Origin: Sphingobium lactosutens
GTDB lineage: Bacteria > Pseudomonadota > Alphaproteobacteria > Sphingomonadales > Sphingomonadaceae
DNA length: 64,000 bases
NCBI RefSeq assembly: GCF_013393185.1
Contig: NZ_QJQX01000085.1
Span: 1 to 64,000 of the forward strand
Direction of reading: 5' to 3'
Shown: positions 42,142-50,590 of the stretch, in pieces
How the letters are laid out: each line of letters starts with the position of its first letter
Numbering within the stretch: the first letter of the stretch is position 1
Program-made: the position numbers and the translations under genes
The notes under the pieces: model-generated
Seen by the model: only the letters and a program-made list of their open reading frames with translations
Told to the model about the DNA's origin: nothing
Databases searched by the model: none

Positions 42142-42997
42142 GCTTATTTGCCGGATGGGCGGGCTTGTCCGTCCCTCGCGCGTGGTCATCGCCGCGTCCG
42201 CCTGCGTTGGCCTTGCCAGCCTCGCCCTTGCCGCTGACGTTAGCAACGAGAGCAGCGCGGTCCGTGGCTTGCTGAAGACCCGGCTCCCCAAGACAGCGGT
42301 GAGCGGCGTCGATTGCACCAAGATCCGGGGCCTGTGCGAAGTGACCGCCGGCTCCAACCTCTTCTATGTGGATGGCTCGGCGCGCTATCTCATCATCGGC
42401 CGCGTCTATGACATGGAAACGCGGCAGGACATCACCGCGGCGCGCCTGCTCGAAATGAACCCGGACATGCTGGTGGGCGCTGCTGCGTCCGCCAATGCAG
42501 CGGCGACCAGCGGCGAAGTGCAGAAGGCAGCAGCGGGCGCTGCGCGCGCCGACAATGTTGTGCCCGACTCCCCGCGCTTCCTGCCGCTCGCCGAACTGCC
42601 CAAGGAGGGCGCGATCGTCTGGGGCCATAGCGCCGCCCCTTCGGTCACCGTCTTCTCCGATTTTCGCTGCAGCTATTGCCGTGCGCTCTCTACCGTGCTG
42701 CGCGCGATGAACGTTCGCGTGATCGAGCGCCCCATCTCCTCGCTTGGCAGCCGCGATCTCTCCGACCGCGTCTATTGCGCGAAGAACAGGGAAGAAGCGC
42801 TGCACGCGGCCTATGCCGGCGAGCCGATCAAGGCCGGTCCCGTCTGCGACACCAGCGGGCTCGACGCCAATGAAGCCTTCGCGCGCAAACATGGCCTTAA
42901 CGGCACGCCCGTGATCGTGCGCAGCGATGGCGCCGTGCTCGAGGGCTATCGGCCGAGGCCCTTCCTCGAGAAATGGCTGAAGGAAGGCCGGTCATGA
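42128..42997 (+). CDS. DsbC-like disulfide isomerase of the tra operon
   Basis: A 289-residue periplasmic protein with signal peptide (ending LALAA), a DsbC-type N-terminal dimerisation region and a thioredoxin domain with active site DFRCSYCRAL. It probably helps fold cysteine-rich TraN, TraU, TraF and TraH. The ATG at 42128 overlaps the traB end by 14 bases; the frame opens ten codons earlier. Confidence 0.87.
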   Translation: MSATKLICRMGGLVRPSRVVIAASACVGLASLALAADVSNESSAVRGLLKTRLPKTAVSGVDCTKIRGLCEVTAGSNLFYVDGSARYLIIGRVYDMETRQDITAARLLEMNPDMLVGAAASANAAATSGEVQKAAAGAARADNVVPDSPRFLPLAELPKEGAIVWGHSAAPSVTVFSDFRCSYCRALSTVLRAMNVRVIERPISSLGSRDLSDRVYCAKNREEALHAAYAGEPIKAGPVCDTSGLDANEAFARKHGLNGTPVIVRSDGAVLEGYRPRPFLEKWLKEGRS

Positions 42998-43785
42998 TGA
43001 GCCCCAATAAGCCACGCCCCTTTAGCTGGCCGCAGGCCCTCGTCGGTCTCTTCGCCATCACCACCCTGTCCGGCTGCGTTGGCCTTAGCGGCAACATCAA
43101 GGGCAACTTTGCCTGCCAGGCCCCCGATGGCATCTGTGCGCCGAGCGCCGTAATCGACGATCGCGCCCTTCGCCTTATCAGCGAGGATCCCTCGGCCACG
43201 CCGGCACCCGCCGGGACGTACCGGCCAGAGGGTAAACCTCCAACCGCAAAAAGCACATCGGCGGCGCGGGTCGCTGTTGTTCAGCCGGTGCGCGGCCCGG
43301 TCAGCACGACGCCCGGCCGCTCGAATGAGCGGGTGCTGCGGATCGTCTTTCCTGCCCATATTGATGCGCGCGGGCGGCTGCACGAGGCGAGCGCTGTTCA
43401 TGCCGTCGTTTCTCAAGGCGAATGGCTGACATCGACCGACGATAACGCAGCGCCGACCCGCACTGCGATGTCCGCCGCACCGGACATGCCGAGCCTCGCT
43501 GAAGCAGTTGCCAGCAAGGAGGCGGCGCCTCTGGAGGTTGATCCAAACTTGCCCGACCCCGCCGTTGTGGCGGCAGCGCGGGCGCGCAAGGCCGATCCGG
43601 TCGCGGCCATCAAGGCGGAGGTCGCAGGGCGGCTGAGGCCTTCGCCGCGGTCTGCGACCGATGATGTCGCGCCATCTACGGGCGGGCAGTCCACAATATC
43701 TGCAGCCGAGCAGCCGACAACCGCCGCTGTTCGGACGACCGTGCAGGCAGCCTCCTTCCCCGCAGCGGTTGGGGAGGACAACTGA
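42994..43785 (+). CDS. traV: Conjugation lipoprotein TraV (VirB7-like)
   Basis: A 263-residue lipoprotein. The lipobox TLSGC follows a short signal; the TraV N-terminal pattern VGLSGNIKGNFACQAPDGIC comes next. The rest is Ala/Pro-rich and variable. It anchors the outer membrane core with TraK. The start overlaps the preceding stop (ATGA), and its stop shares a base with traC. Confidence 0.85.
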   Translation: MMSPNKPRPFSWPQALVGLFAITTLSGCVGLSGNIKGNFACQAPDGICAPSAVIDDRALRLISEDPSATPAPAGTYRPEGKPPTAKSTSAARVAVVQPVRGPVSTTPGRSNERVLRIVFPAHIDARGRLHEASAVHAVVSQGEWLTSTDDNAAPTRTAMSAAPDMPSLAEAVASKEAAPLEVDPNLPDPAVVAAARARKADPVAAIKAEVAGRLRPSPRSATDDVAPSTGGQSTISAAEQPTTAAVRTTVQAASFPAAVGEDN

Positions 43786-46367
43786 TGCCAGGACTATTTC
43801 AGCGCCTGATGGCCAATATGCTCGGCGATAGCGATAAGCCAGATGCGGATCGGCCAGACATTGCCGTACCGATGCTCGCCCATTGGCTCCCCTATCGCAG
43901 CTATGATTCCAAGACCGGCATTTTCTACAACAGCGCCTCGCGCGGCTTTGTGCTGGAGGTTGCGCCGATGGTGGGGGCGGACGAACGCACCGGCGAGATC
44001 CTATCGCAGTTCATCTCCGAAGCCATTCCTACGCCTGGCTGCCTCCAGTTCCACCAATGGATGTCGCCGCGTGTGGGGGAACATCTCTCCAGATGGAATG
44101 TCCCCCGCTATCTTGCCCGCGGCGTTTATGAGCGGATGGCCAAGCACCGGGTCGAATTTTTGACCGAGGGCGTCTGGTCCTCGCTGTCGGCCGACGCGCC
44201 CTTTTATCTGCGTGATCATCGCGTGGCGATTTCGTATTCCACGCCGGAATCCTCGGGCGTGTCCAATGAGGAGATTATAGCCGTGATGGAGGGGATGATC
44301 TCCGCCCTCGCCTCGATCAACGTCACCGCCCGCAAAATGGACCCGGTGAAGCTCATCGCCTGGATCGACGATCTCACCTCGCCCACCACCGCGCCTGGCG
44401 ACGATGCCGTGAGCTACAGCCCCTATGACAGCATTGCCGACCAATCCATCCGCCGCGACATCGAGATGCGGATCGAGGCGGACAAAATCCTGCTGCGTAC
44501 CGAGCGCTTCCGCCCGACCGGCAAGGAGGTCGACGGCACGCCCGAGATCGGCGAAATCTACCCCGACACCTTCGACGTTCGCTCCTTTTCTGTACGCAAC
44601 CTCCCCCAGCGCTGGGCGCCCTGGGACATGACCCGCCTCATCGGCGACATGTTCACCGACAAGCTGCGCATGCCCTGCCCCGTCACCACCAATCTCTGCA
44701 TCGATTTTCCCGATGTGGAGGCCGCATCGAGCAAGGCGGGCTTGAAATATATGCGCACCACCAGCCTTGCAGACAGCAAATCGGCAAAATTCCTGCCCCA
44801 GCTCAAGGAGCAGAGCCAGGAATGGGCGCGGGTAAATGATGAGCTCAAGCAAGGCAGCAAGCTTGTCAAACTCTTCTATTGCGTCACCGCCTTTTCGCCC
44901 CAGGGCAAGGGCGATGCCAATGAACGGGTCCTAAAATCGCTCTACCGCGCCTGTGGCTGGGATCTGCTCGACGATCGCTATCTCCAGATCATGGGCCTGC
45001 TCTGCGCCATGCCGATGACGATGGCGAACGGGCTGTCCAAGGATCTCATGCGCATGAAGCGGATGCGGACTCACCTCACCAGCACCGCAGCTAACCTGGC
45101 GCCGATCCAGGGCGAATATCTGGGCGGCCCTGTGCCCCACATGTTGCTGATCGGCAGGCGCGGGCAGCCATTCTTCTGGTCCCCCTTCGAAAATGCCGCG
45201 GGCAATCATAATGTCGCAGTGTTCGGCAAATCCGGCTCGGGCAAATCGGTTGCGCTTCAGGAACTCTGCGCATCACTCTGCGGCGCGGGCGCGCGCGTGG
45301 TCGTGATCGACGATGGCCGGTCCTTTGAGCATAGCGCCAAGCTCCAGGGCGGCGCCTTTGTCGAGTTCACCATGTCGTCGGGCTTTTGCCTTAATCCTTT
45401 CAGCATGATCGATGCCGAGCTCGCCGCGCGCGACGAGGACTATCTGCTCGACTGCATGGCGATGCTGAAGGCGATCATGAACCAGATGGCCCGGCATATC
45501 GACACCCTCAATGACACCGAACGCGGGCTGATCGATGGCGCCGTCAATGAAGTCTGGGAAGCCCGAGGCCGGGACGGGTCCATCGACGCGGTGATTGGGG
45601 CGCTCGAGCAGACCGGCAATGCGCTCGCCACCAATCTCGCCCTCGCCATGCGGCCCTTCTCATCGAAGGGCACATATGGGAAATTTTTCGAGGGCGAGGC
45701 ATCGTTTGAACTGTCAGCGCAGCTGACCGTATTCGAGCTTTCGGATCTTTCCACCCGCGAGGAACTGCGCAGCGTCGTCCTGACCGCCATCATGTTCATG
45801 GCGCAGCAGATGATGCGCAAGGTCGATCGCGCCGTCCCCAAAGCCCTGTTGTTGGACGAAGCTTGGCAATTGTTGCGTGGTGGCGAGATGGCCGACTTTA
45901 TCGAAACCTATGCACGCACCTGCCGGAAATATGGCGCGTCTCTGGTAACAGCAACCCAGTCGCTCAACGACTATTATAAGTCGGCAGGTTCCATTGCTGC
46001 GCTGGAAAATAGCGACTGGTTCGTGATCCTCCAGCAGAAGCCGGAAACCATTGCCGACTTCAAGAAGCATGATCGCTTCGAGATGGACGATTATACCGAC
46101 GCCTTGCTGCGATCGTTGAAGCGCAACGGCTTTGAATATTCCGACATCATGATCAAGGGACCCGACACTTTGGCGGTTGGCCGCCTCGTGCTCGACCCCT
46201 ATTCGGCCACCCTCTTCTCCTCCAGCCCGAAGACCTTCGCCGCGATCGAGAGAATGATGCAGGATGGGCTCACCATGGAGGAGGCGATCGAACGCATCGC
46301 CTATCCCAATAGCCCCGACAAATGGACCGGCGGCAGCGCGGCGCCGCTGGCCCTAGCGGCGGAGTGA
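43785..46367 (+). CDS. traC: Conjugation ATPase TraC (VirB4-like)
   Basis: An 860-residue cytoplasmic ATPase driving pilus assembly. Walker A FGKSGSGKSVAL lies around residues 480-490 and Walker B ALLLDEAWQLL around 688-698. VTATQSLNDYY further on is the VirB4-type motif. Length and domain order are normal for TraC. Confidence 0.94.
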   Translation: MPGLFQRLMANMLGDSDKPDADRPDIAVPMLAHWLPYRSYDSKTGIFYNSASRGFVLEVAPMVGADERTGEILSQFISEAIPTPGCLQFHQWMSPRVGEHLSRWNVPRYLARGVYERMAKHRVEFLTEGVWSSLSADAPFYLRDHRVAISYSTPESSGVSNEEIIAVMEGMISALASINVTARKMDPVKLIAWIDDLTSPTTAPGDDAVSYSPYDSIADQSIRRDIEMRIEADKILLRTERFRPTGKEVDGTPEIGEIYPDTFDVRSFSVRNLPQRWAPWDMTRLIGDMFTDKLRMPCPVTTNLCIDFPDVEAASSKAGLKYMRTTSLADSKSAKFLPQLKEQSQEWARVNDELKQGSKLVKLFYCVTAFSPQGKGDANERVLKSLYRACGWDLLDDRYLQIMGLLCAMPMTMANGLSKDLMRMKRMRTHLTSTAANLAPIQGEYLGGPVPHMLLIGRRGQPFFWSPFENAAGNHNVAVFGKSGSGKSVALQELCASLCGAGARVVVIDDGRSFEHSAKLQGGAFVEFTMSSGFCLNPFSMIDAELAARDEDYLLDCMAMLKAIMNQMARHIDTLNDTERGLIDGAVNEVWEARGRDGSIDAVIGALEQTGNALATNLALAMRPFSSKGTYGKFFEGEASFELSAQLTVFELSDLSTREELRSVVLTAIMFMAQQMMRKVDRAVPKALLLDEAWQLLRGGEMADFIETYARTCRKYGASLVTATQSLNDYYKSAGSIAALENSDWFVILQQKPETIADFKKHDRFEMDDYTDALLRSLKRNGFEYSDIMIKGPDTLAVGRLVLDPYSATLFSSSPKTFAAIERMMQDGLTMEEAIERIAYPNSPDKWTGGSAAPLALAAE

Positions 46368-46372
46368 CGGCC

Positions 46373-46708
46373 ATGGCGATCCCTTTCGAACAGCCACGGT
46401 CCTTCGATTGGCGGCACACCGCTTATTGTCTGCTGCACCTCACGGGCACGATCACATCCACGCTGCTGATGAGCTGGGGCCTTCTTGTCCTTTTGTTCCT
46501 GATGCTGGGCGACTTCAGCTTCGATGGGCTGATGCACCAGCTGCATAATCTGACCTCGCGCTACATGGCCGCCGATCGCGGGCGCGCGACTGCCTTCTTC
46601 GCGCTGCTGGGCGGTGTCCAACTGTGCCTGCTTGCCTGCCTCCTTCTTCTCCGCCGCCATTCGATCATGCCGCGCCGCGCAGCGTGCAGGAGCCATATCC
46701 ATGTCTGA
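46373..46708 (+). CDS. Small membrane protein of the tra operon
   Basis: A 111-residue protein with two clear hydrophobic helices (TLLMSWGLLVLLFLML, VQLCLLACLLLL) and a basic C-terminus. It starts 5 bases after traC and overlaps trbI by 8 bases. I do not recognise the family. Its place in an unbroken chain of overlapping genes supports a real, transfer-related role. Confidence 0.7.
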   Translation: MAIPFEQPRSFDWRHTAYCLLHLTGTITSTLLMSWGLLVLLFLMLGDFSFDGLMHQLHNLTSRYMAADRGRATAFFALLGGVQLCLLACLLLLRRHSIMPRRAACRSHIHV

Positions 46709-47351
46709 ACAAGACCAACTCCACCTGCCTCACATCCCCATCGCTACTGCCTCTCCCGCGGCGCAGCTACAGCGACGCCGACAGACAGGGTTTGCCGGTC
46801 TCAGCCGATCCCAGATCGCTGCTGGCGCGCTCGTCCTGGGCACCGCCATCTGGGTAATGTGGGTGACCAAGACGCTGGTCACGCCCAAACAGGACCATAT
46901 CGTCTCCGCCCGGCTCTCCGCGATCGTGGGCGATTATGTGCAGGCGCAAGCCCGTTCCGCCACGCCGGCTCCCCAGGTCGAGGGGGAGATGCGCCGTTTC
47001 ATGGCGGCGCTCGATAAGGAGGTGCAGCGACGCTCCGACAAAGGCGAGATCATCATGGTCGGAGAAGCTGTGCTGACCAAAAATGTGCCAGACATCACCG
47101 ACAGCATCGAAAAGGCCGTCTATGCCTCGGGGATCGCCTATCCGCGCCAGGCGTCGGCTCAAGACATGCAGGCGCTGGCCCGGCAGACAGCTGCCCTATC
47201 CTCCCCCACCGCCGCCCCGGCGCCGGCAGTTCCAGCTGCCCCGATCGCGATGACGTCGGAGGATGCCAGCGCCTCGGCCTTAGCCCCTCTCCATGCCAGC
47301 TCTGCGCCAGTCCCGGCTTTTGGAGGCTATGATGGCGCAAGCGACCAGTGA
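46701..47351 (+). CDS. trbI: F-type conjugation protein TrbI
   Basis: A 216-residue bitopic protein. One membrane helix (IAAGALVLGTAIWVMWVTK, about residue 39) is followed by a periplasmic domain resembling F-type TrbI (EVQRRSDKGEIIMVGEAVL). TrbI affects pilus retraction in F. The Ala/Pro-rich tail is variable. The ATG at 46701 is chosen because the earlier open frame overlaps the previous gene. Confidence 0.72.
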   Translation: MSEQDQLHLPHIPIATASPAAQLQRRRQTGFAGLSRSQIAAGALVLGTAIWVMWVTKTLVTPKQDHIVSARLSAIVGDYVQAQARSATPAPQVEGEMRRFMAALDKEVQRRSDKGEIIMVGEAVLTKNVPDITDSIEKAVYASGIAYPRQASAQDMQALARQTAALSSPTAAPAPAVPAAPIAMTSEDASASALAPLHASSAPVPAFGGYDGASDQ

Positions 47352-47868
47352 AGCGCTGCCCTCAAGCTGGCAGCCGCGTTGGCGCCTCTGGGGCGCGTTA
47401 GGGCTCAGCCTGGTGACACTCGGCAGCTATCGGGCGATCAGCGAATGGCGTGACGCCCATGCGTTGTTGATCAACCGCACGGACTCTCTGCCGAACTGGG
47501 CTTTCGTCATCCACAGAGCCACGGCCCCGCTGCGCGGCGATTACGTCTTCTTCACCCCGCCGAAAACGGCGCTGGTCCGCCGGCATTTTGGCGCCAAGGC
47601 GCAGCCCTTCGGTAAGCTGGTCTATGGCATGCCCGGCGACATTGTCAGCCATGACGGCGCCACCGTCGCCATCAATGGCAAGCCAGTCGCCCACATGAAA
47701 CCAAAGACGCGCTGGGGTGAAATGCTGACGCCCGGCACCACCGGGCCGATACCGCAAGGCTGCTACTATGTCGGGACAGCACACAAAGACGGGTTCGATA
47801 GCCGTTATGCGGATATCGGCTTTGTCTGTGCGCGGCAGATCATCGGCACGGGCTCTCCGATCTTATGA
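47329..47868 (+). CDS. TraF-type S26 signal peptidase of the conjugation system
   Basis: A 179-residue membrane-anchored peptidase. The catalytic Ser fits NRTDSLPNWAF and the Lys region GKLVYGMPGDIVS; a C-terminal S26 box is TAHKDGFDSRYADIG. Similar RP4 TraF enzymes process pilin. A Met at 47332 is an equal start; the open frame begins at 47293. It probably matures TraA. Confidence 0.82.
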   Translation: MMAQATSEALPSSWQPRWRLWGALGLSLVTLGSYRAISEWRDAHALLINRTDSLPNWAFVIHRATAPLRGDYVFFTPPKTALVRRHFGAKAQPFGKLVYGMPGDIVSHDGATVAINGKPVAHMKPKTRWGEMLTPGTTGPIPQGCYYVGTAHKDGFDSRYADIGFVCARQIIGTGSPIL

Positions 47869-48521
47869 GGGCGACGCTGGCAGGTATAGCTGGGGCGGCT
47901 GCACTCCTTAGCGCGCTGTTCACCGTTGGCCCGATGCGGGGACAGGCCAAGGATTTTGGCCAAGCCGGAGAAAGTTTTCCCATCATCGAACCCGATCTGC
48001 TCGCGACGATCGAAGCTCGGCTGAAGCGGGCGGAAGCCACCGGCGAGCTGGCGCGGATGAATGCGCAGTTCGCCAAGCGAGCAGAGGCCAAGGTGCGTCG
48101 GCCCCATCCGGTCAATGGCATCACACAGACTGAGCAGCCACGGTCATGGGACTTTGACCCGACCGTCACGCTGGAGCAGGATATTCGCGACCTGAAGGGC
48201 CAGCTCATCGCGGCCGCCGGGCAGCGCATCAATCCGCTCGATTTCGTGAGCCTCGCCCAGCAGCTGGTGTTCATCGACGGCGACGATGAAGCACAGATGG
48301 CATGGGCAACAGCGCGCTATAGCGACGCCCAAGCCAAGCTCATCCTTGTTGCCGGGTCACCCATTGACGAGATGACCCGCCGCCAGCGCCGCTTCTATTT
48401 CGATCAGGAAGGGCGCCTCACGACTAGGTTCGGCATCGAGCATGTCCCGGCAGTGGTGAAGCCTGCGGGCAAGGTCATGCGCGTAAGTGAGATTGCGCTT
48501 CCCAAAGAGAAGACGAGCTAA
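47865..48521 (+). CDS. traW: Conjugation protein TraW
   Basis: A 218-residue periplasmic protein with a signal peptide and the TraW body: ARLKRAEATGELARMNAQFA, RRPHPVNGI, RRFYFDQEGRLTTRFGIEHV. TraW works with TrbC in pilus assembly. It overlaps the preceding gene by four bases and shares a base with the next. Confidence 0.88.
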   Translation: MRATLAGIAGAAALLSALFTVGPMRGQAKDFGQAGESFPIIEPDLLATIEARLKRAEATGELARMNAQFAKRAEAKVRRPHPVNGITQTEQPRSWDFDPTVTLEQDIRDLKGQLIAAAGQRINPLDFVSLAQQLVFIDGDDEAQMAWATARYSDAQAKLILVAGSPIDEMTRRQRRFYFDQEGRLTTRFGIEHVPAVVKPAGKVMRVSEIALPKEKTS

Positions 48522-48790
48522 TGCCGCTTTGGCTAGACCTGCTGCGCACACCGATGGCAGCGCCAGAGACGCGCCGCCTTCGGCGCATGCGCTTGGGCTG
48601 GCAGCTCCTGTGCCTCTTCACCGCTGTATCCGTCAGCCTGATCGTACCGCTGCGTGCGTTGTTGGGCCAAGCTGCCCCGTGCATCGCCGCAGCGCTGATC
48701 GCACTGACGCTGATCCAGAGCGTGATCTACTGGGTCGCCAAGCAGCGCGCGGACAGTGCGATCCTCGATCTGCGGGAGCCGGTGCAATGA
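48521..48790 (+). CDS. Small membrane protein between traW and traU
   Basis: An 89-residue protein with two hydrophobic segments (LLCLFTAVSVSLIVPL and IAAALIALTLIQSVIYWV) and an Arg-rich N-terminus. I do not recognise it. It shares a base with the traW stop and overlaps traU by four bases, which supports a real gene in the operon. Confidence 0.68.
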   Translation: MPLWLDLLRTPMAAPETRRLRRMRLGWQLLCLFTAVSVSLIVPLRALLGQAAPCIAAALIALTLIQSVIYWVAKQRADSAILDLREPVQ

Positions 48791-49806
48791 CCCGGCTCCT
48801 CCGCCCCGTCCTGCTGATCGTCTGGGCCGCCTTGCTCGGATCCATTCTGTCGCCAGCGGCGCAGGCAGCGCCCACCTGCAACGGCAAGTTCGTCAATCCG
48901 ATCACGGACGTCTGCTGGTCCTGCCTATTCCCCTTGTCCGTCGGGGGCCTCAAAATCTGGCCTGGCAATCGGCCCGACGCGTCAAACCCCTCCTCGCCGA
49001 TCTGCGCCTGCAGCGATCCGATCCCGCGCGTGGGTATCTCGGTCGGCTTCTGGGAACCGGCGCGTCTTGCCGATGTCACCATGAAGCCCTGGTGCTTCCC
49101 CAATCTGGGCGGTGTGCGCATCGCGCCGGGCTTCGATATCGGTCAGGGCTATATGGCTGGTCCCTCCATGGTCGGGGGACGATCGCAGAGCACCGCCAAA
49201 TGGCACGTCCATTGGTATGTTTATCCGCTACTCTATTGGATGGAGCTGCTGACCGATTTCGTCTGCTTCGAGCAGGCAAGCTTCGACATCGCCTATATGA
49301 CCGAGGTCGATCCGCTCTGGCAGGATGACGCGCTCTCCGGCCTCATCAATCCCGAAGCCATCGTCTTTGCCAATCCCGTCGCGCAAGCTGCCTGCGCGGC
49401 CGACTGTGTGACCGCAACCGCCGCGATGCCAATCGACACGCTGTTCTGGTGCGCGGGCTGCCAGGGAGCCATGTACCCTATGAACGGGAACATTCCGTCC
49501 TCGATCGGCCACGTCCAATCCTCGCGCCTCGCGCTTTCGCGCTTTGCCTACAAGATGCATCGGCAGGCGCTCGCCTGGGGAACCATGGGCTCCAAGGGCC
49601 TGTGCAGCAAATATGTGATGCCGATCATGCGCAAGCAGCAATATCGCTTCCAGATGGTGAACCCGATCCCGACCGTGTCGGGCCGCTACGCCTGCTCCTC
49701 GATCGGCGCATCCACCATGCCGCCCGGCGCCGGGCGTGCCTACCCCGCCGGAGGCGAGGATATGGGCTATCTCGTGTGGAGAAAGAGAAATTGCTGTGTC
49801 TTCTGA
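48787..49806 (+). CDS. traU: Conjugation protein TraU
   Basis: A 339-residue exported, Cys-rich protein (more than 15 cysteines). After the signal (ending AQAAP) it has the TraU patterns NPITDVCWSCLFPLSVGG, KPWCFPNLGG and WHVHWYVYPLLYWMELL, and ends in RKRNCCVF. TraU is needed for DNA transfer more than for pilus formation in F. The frame is open upstream through the previous gene, but 48787 starts the signal peptide. Confidence 0.92.
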   Translation: MTRLLRPVLLIVWAALLGSILSPAAQAAPTCNGKFVNPITDVCWSCLFPLSVGGLKIWPGNRPDASNPSSPICACSDPIPRVGISVGFWEPARLADVTMKPWCFPNLGGVRIAPGFDIGQGYMAGPSMVGGRSQSTAKWHVHWYVYPLLYWMELLTDFVCFEQASFDIAYMTEVDPLWQDDALSGLINPEAIVFANPVAQAACAADCVTATAAMPIDTLFWCAGCQGAMYPMNGNIPSSIGHVQSSRLALSRFAYKMHRQALAWGTMGSKGLCSKYVMPIMRKQQYRFQMVNPIPTVSGRYACSSIGASTMPPGAGRAYPAGGEDMGYLVWRKRNCCVF

Positions 49807-49840
49807 TCGCGCTGTCACTAATCGGCGGGAGAAGCGCGCG

Positions 49841-50590
49841 ATGAGCTCCTCCTGGGTGCGGGTCGGCATCGGAGTGCTGCTTGGCGTCGGCGGAATCTCT
49901 GCCTTGCTTGGCCAGACGGTCGAGGGCATCGACATTCAGGCGATCAAGCGGCGGGCTGCTGGGCTTGAAGACGACGCGGCCGCGTTCGTCGATCACGTCA
50001 AGGATCGCGGCGACGCGTTCCGCGCGGATGCCTTGGCGGTACAGGAGGGCGGCACTGAAAATATGCGTCGCATCGCAGCCAGCGATCTTCCCAAGGGACC
50101 TGATGGCGCGATAGATTTTGACGACATCGTTAACGGCGCCGCCACCAATCTCAACGGCAAAGCGGGTGAGGCCCCGCAGTTCATTGCCTTTGCCAGCCTT
50201 TCCATGCCGCCGGCGTCATTGAAGCAGATGGTCCACGACACGGCCAAGGCGGGCGGCATTGTCGTGTTCCGCGGTTTTCCCGACAACAGCATGAAGCGCT
50301 TCGCCGCCGCGCTCGCCAAGGCCGTCGATGAAAGCGACTTCGCCAATATCGGCGTTGATCCCCGGCTGTTCCGCGCCTTTGATGTGCGGGCTGTGCCGAC
50401 CTATGTCGCAGTATCATCGGATTTTGACCCCTGCTCGGGTTTCCACTGCACAACGCCGCTGCCGCCCTATGACAGTATGACCGGCAATGTGACCGTGCGC
50501 TATGCTTTGGGAAGCTTCGTCGATGGCAATGGGCCAGGCGCCCGGGTCGCGGCGGTGGCGCTTTCGAACATGAAGCGAGGGCGGCCATGA
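49841..50590 (+). CDS. trbC: F-type conjugation protein TrbC
   Basis: A 249-residue exported protein. An N-terminal hydrophobic segment precedes the TrbC domain (FIAFASLSMPPASLKQMVHD, GIVVFRGFPDNSMKRF, FDVRAVPTYVAVS), a thioredoxin-like fold without a CxxC. It partners TraW. The ATG at 49841 follows GGGAGAAG; GTG 49796 would overlap traU. Confidence 0.87.
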   Translation: MSSSWVRVGIGVLLGVGGISALLGQTVEGIDIQAIKRRAAGLEDDAAAFVDHVKDRGDAFRADALAVQEGGTENMRRIAASDLPKGPDGAIDFDDIVNGAATNLNGKAGEAPQFIAFASLSMPPASLKQMVHDTAKAGGIVVFRGFPDNSMKRFAAALAKAVDESDFANIGVDPRLFRAFDVRAVPTYVAVSSDFDPCSGFHCTTPLPPYDSMTGNVTVRYALGSFVDGNGPGARVAAVALSNMKRGRP

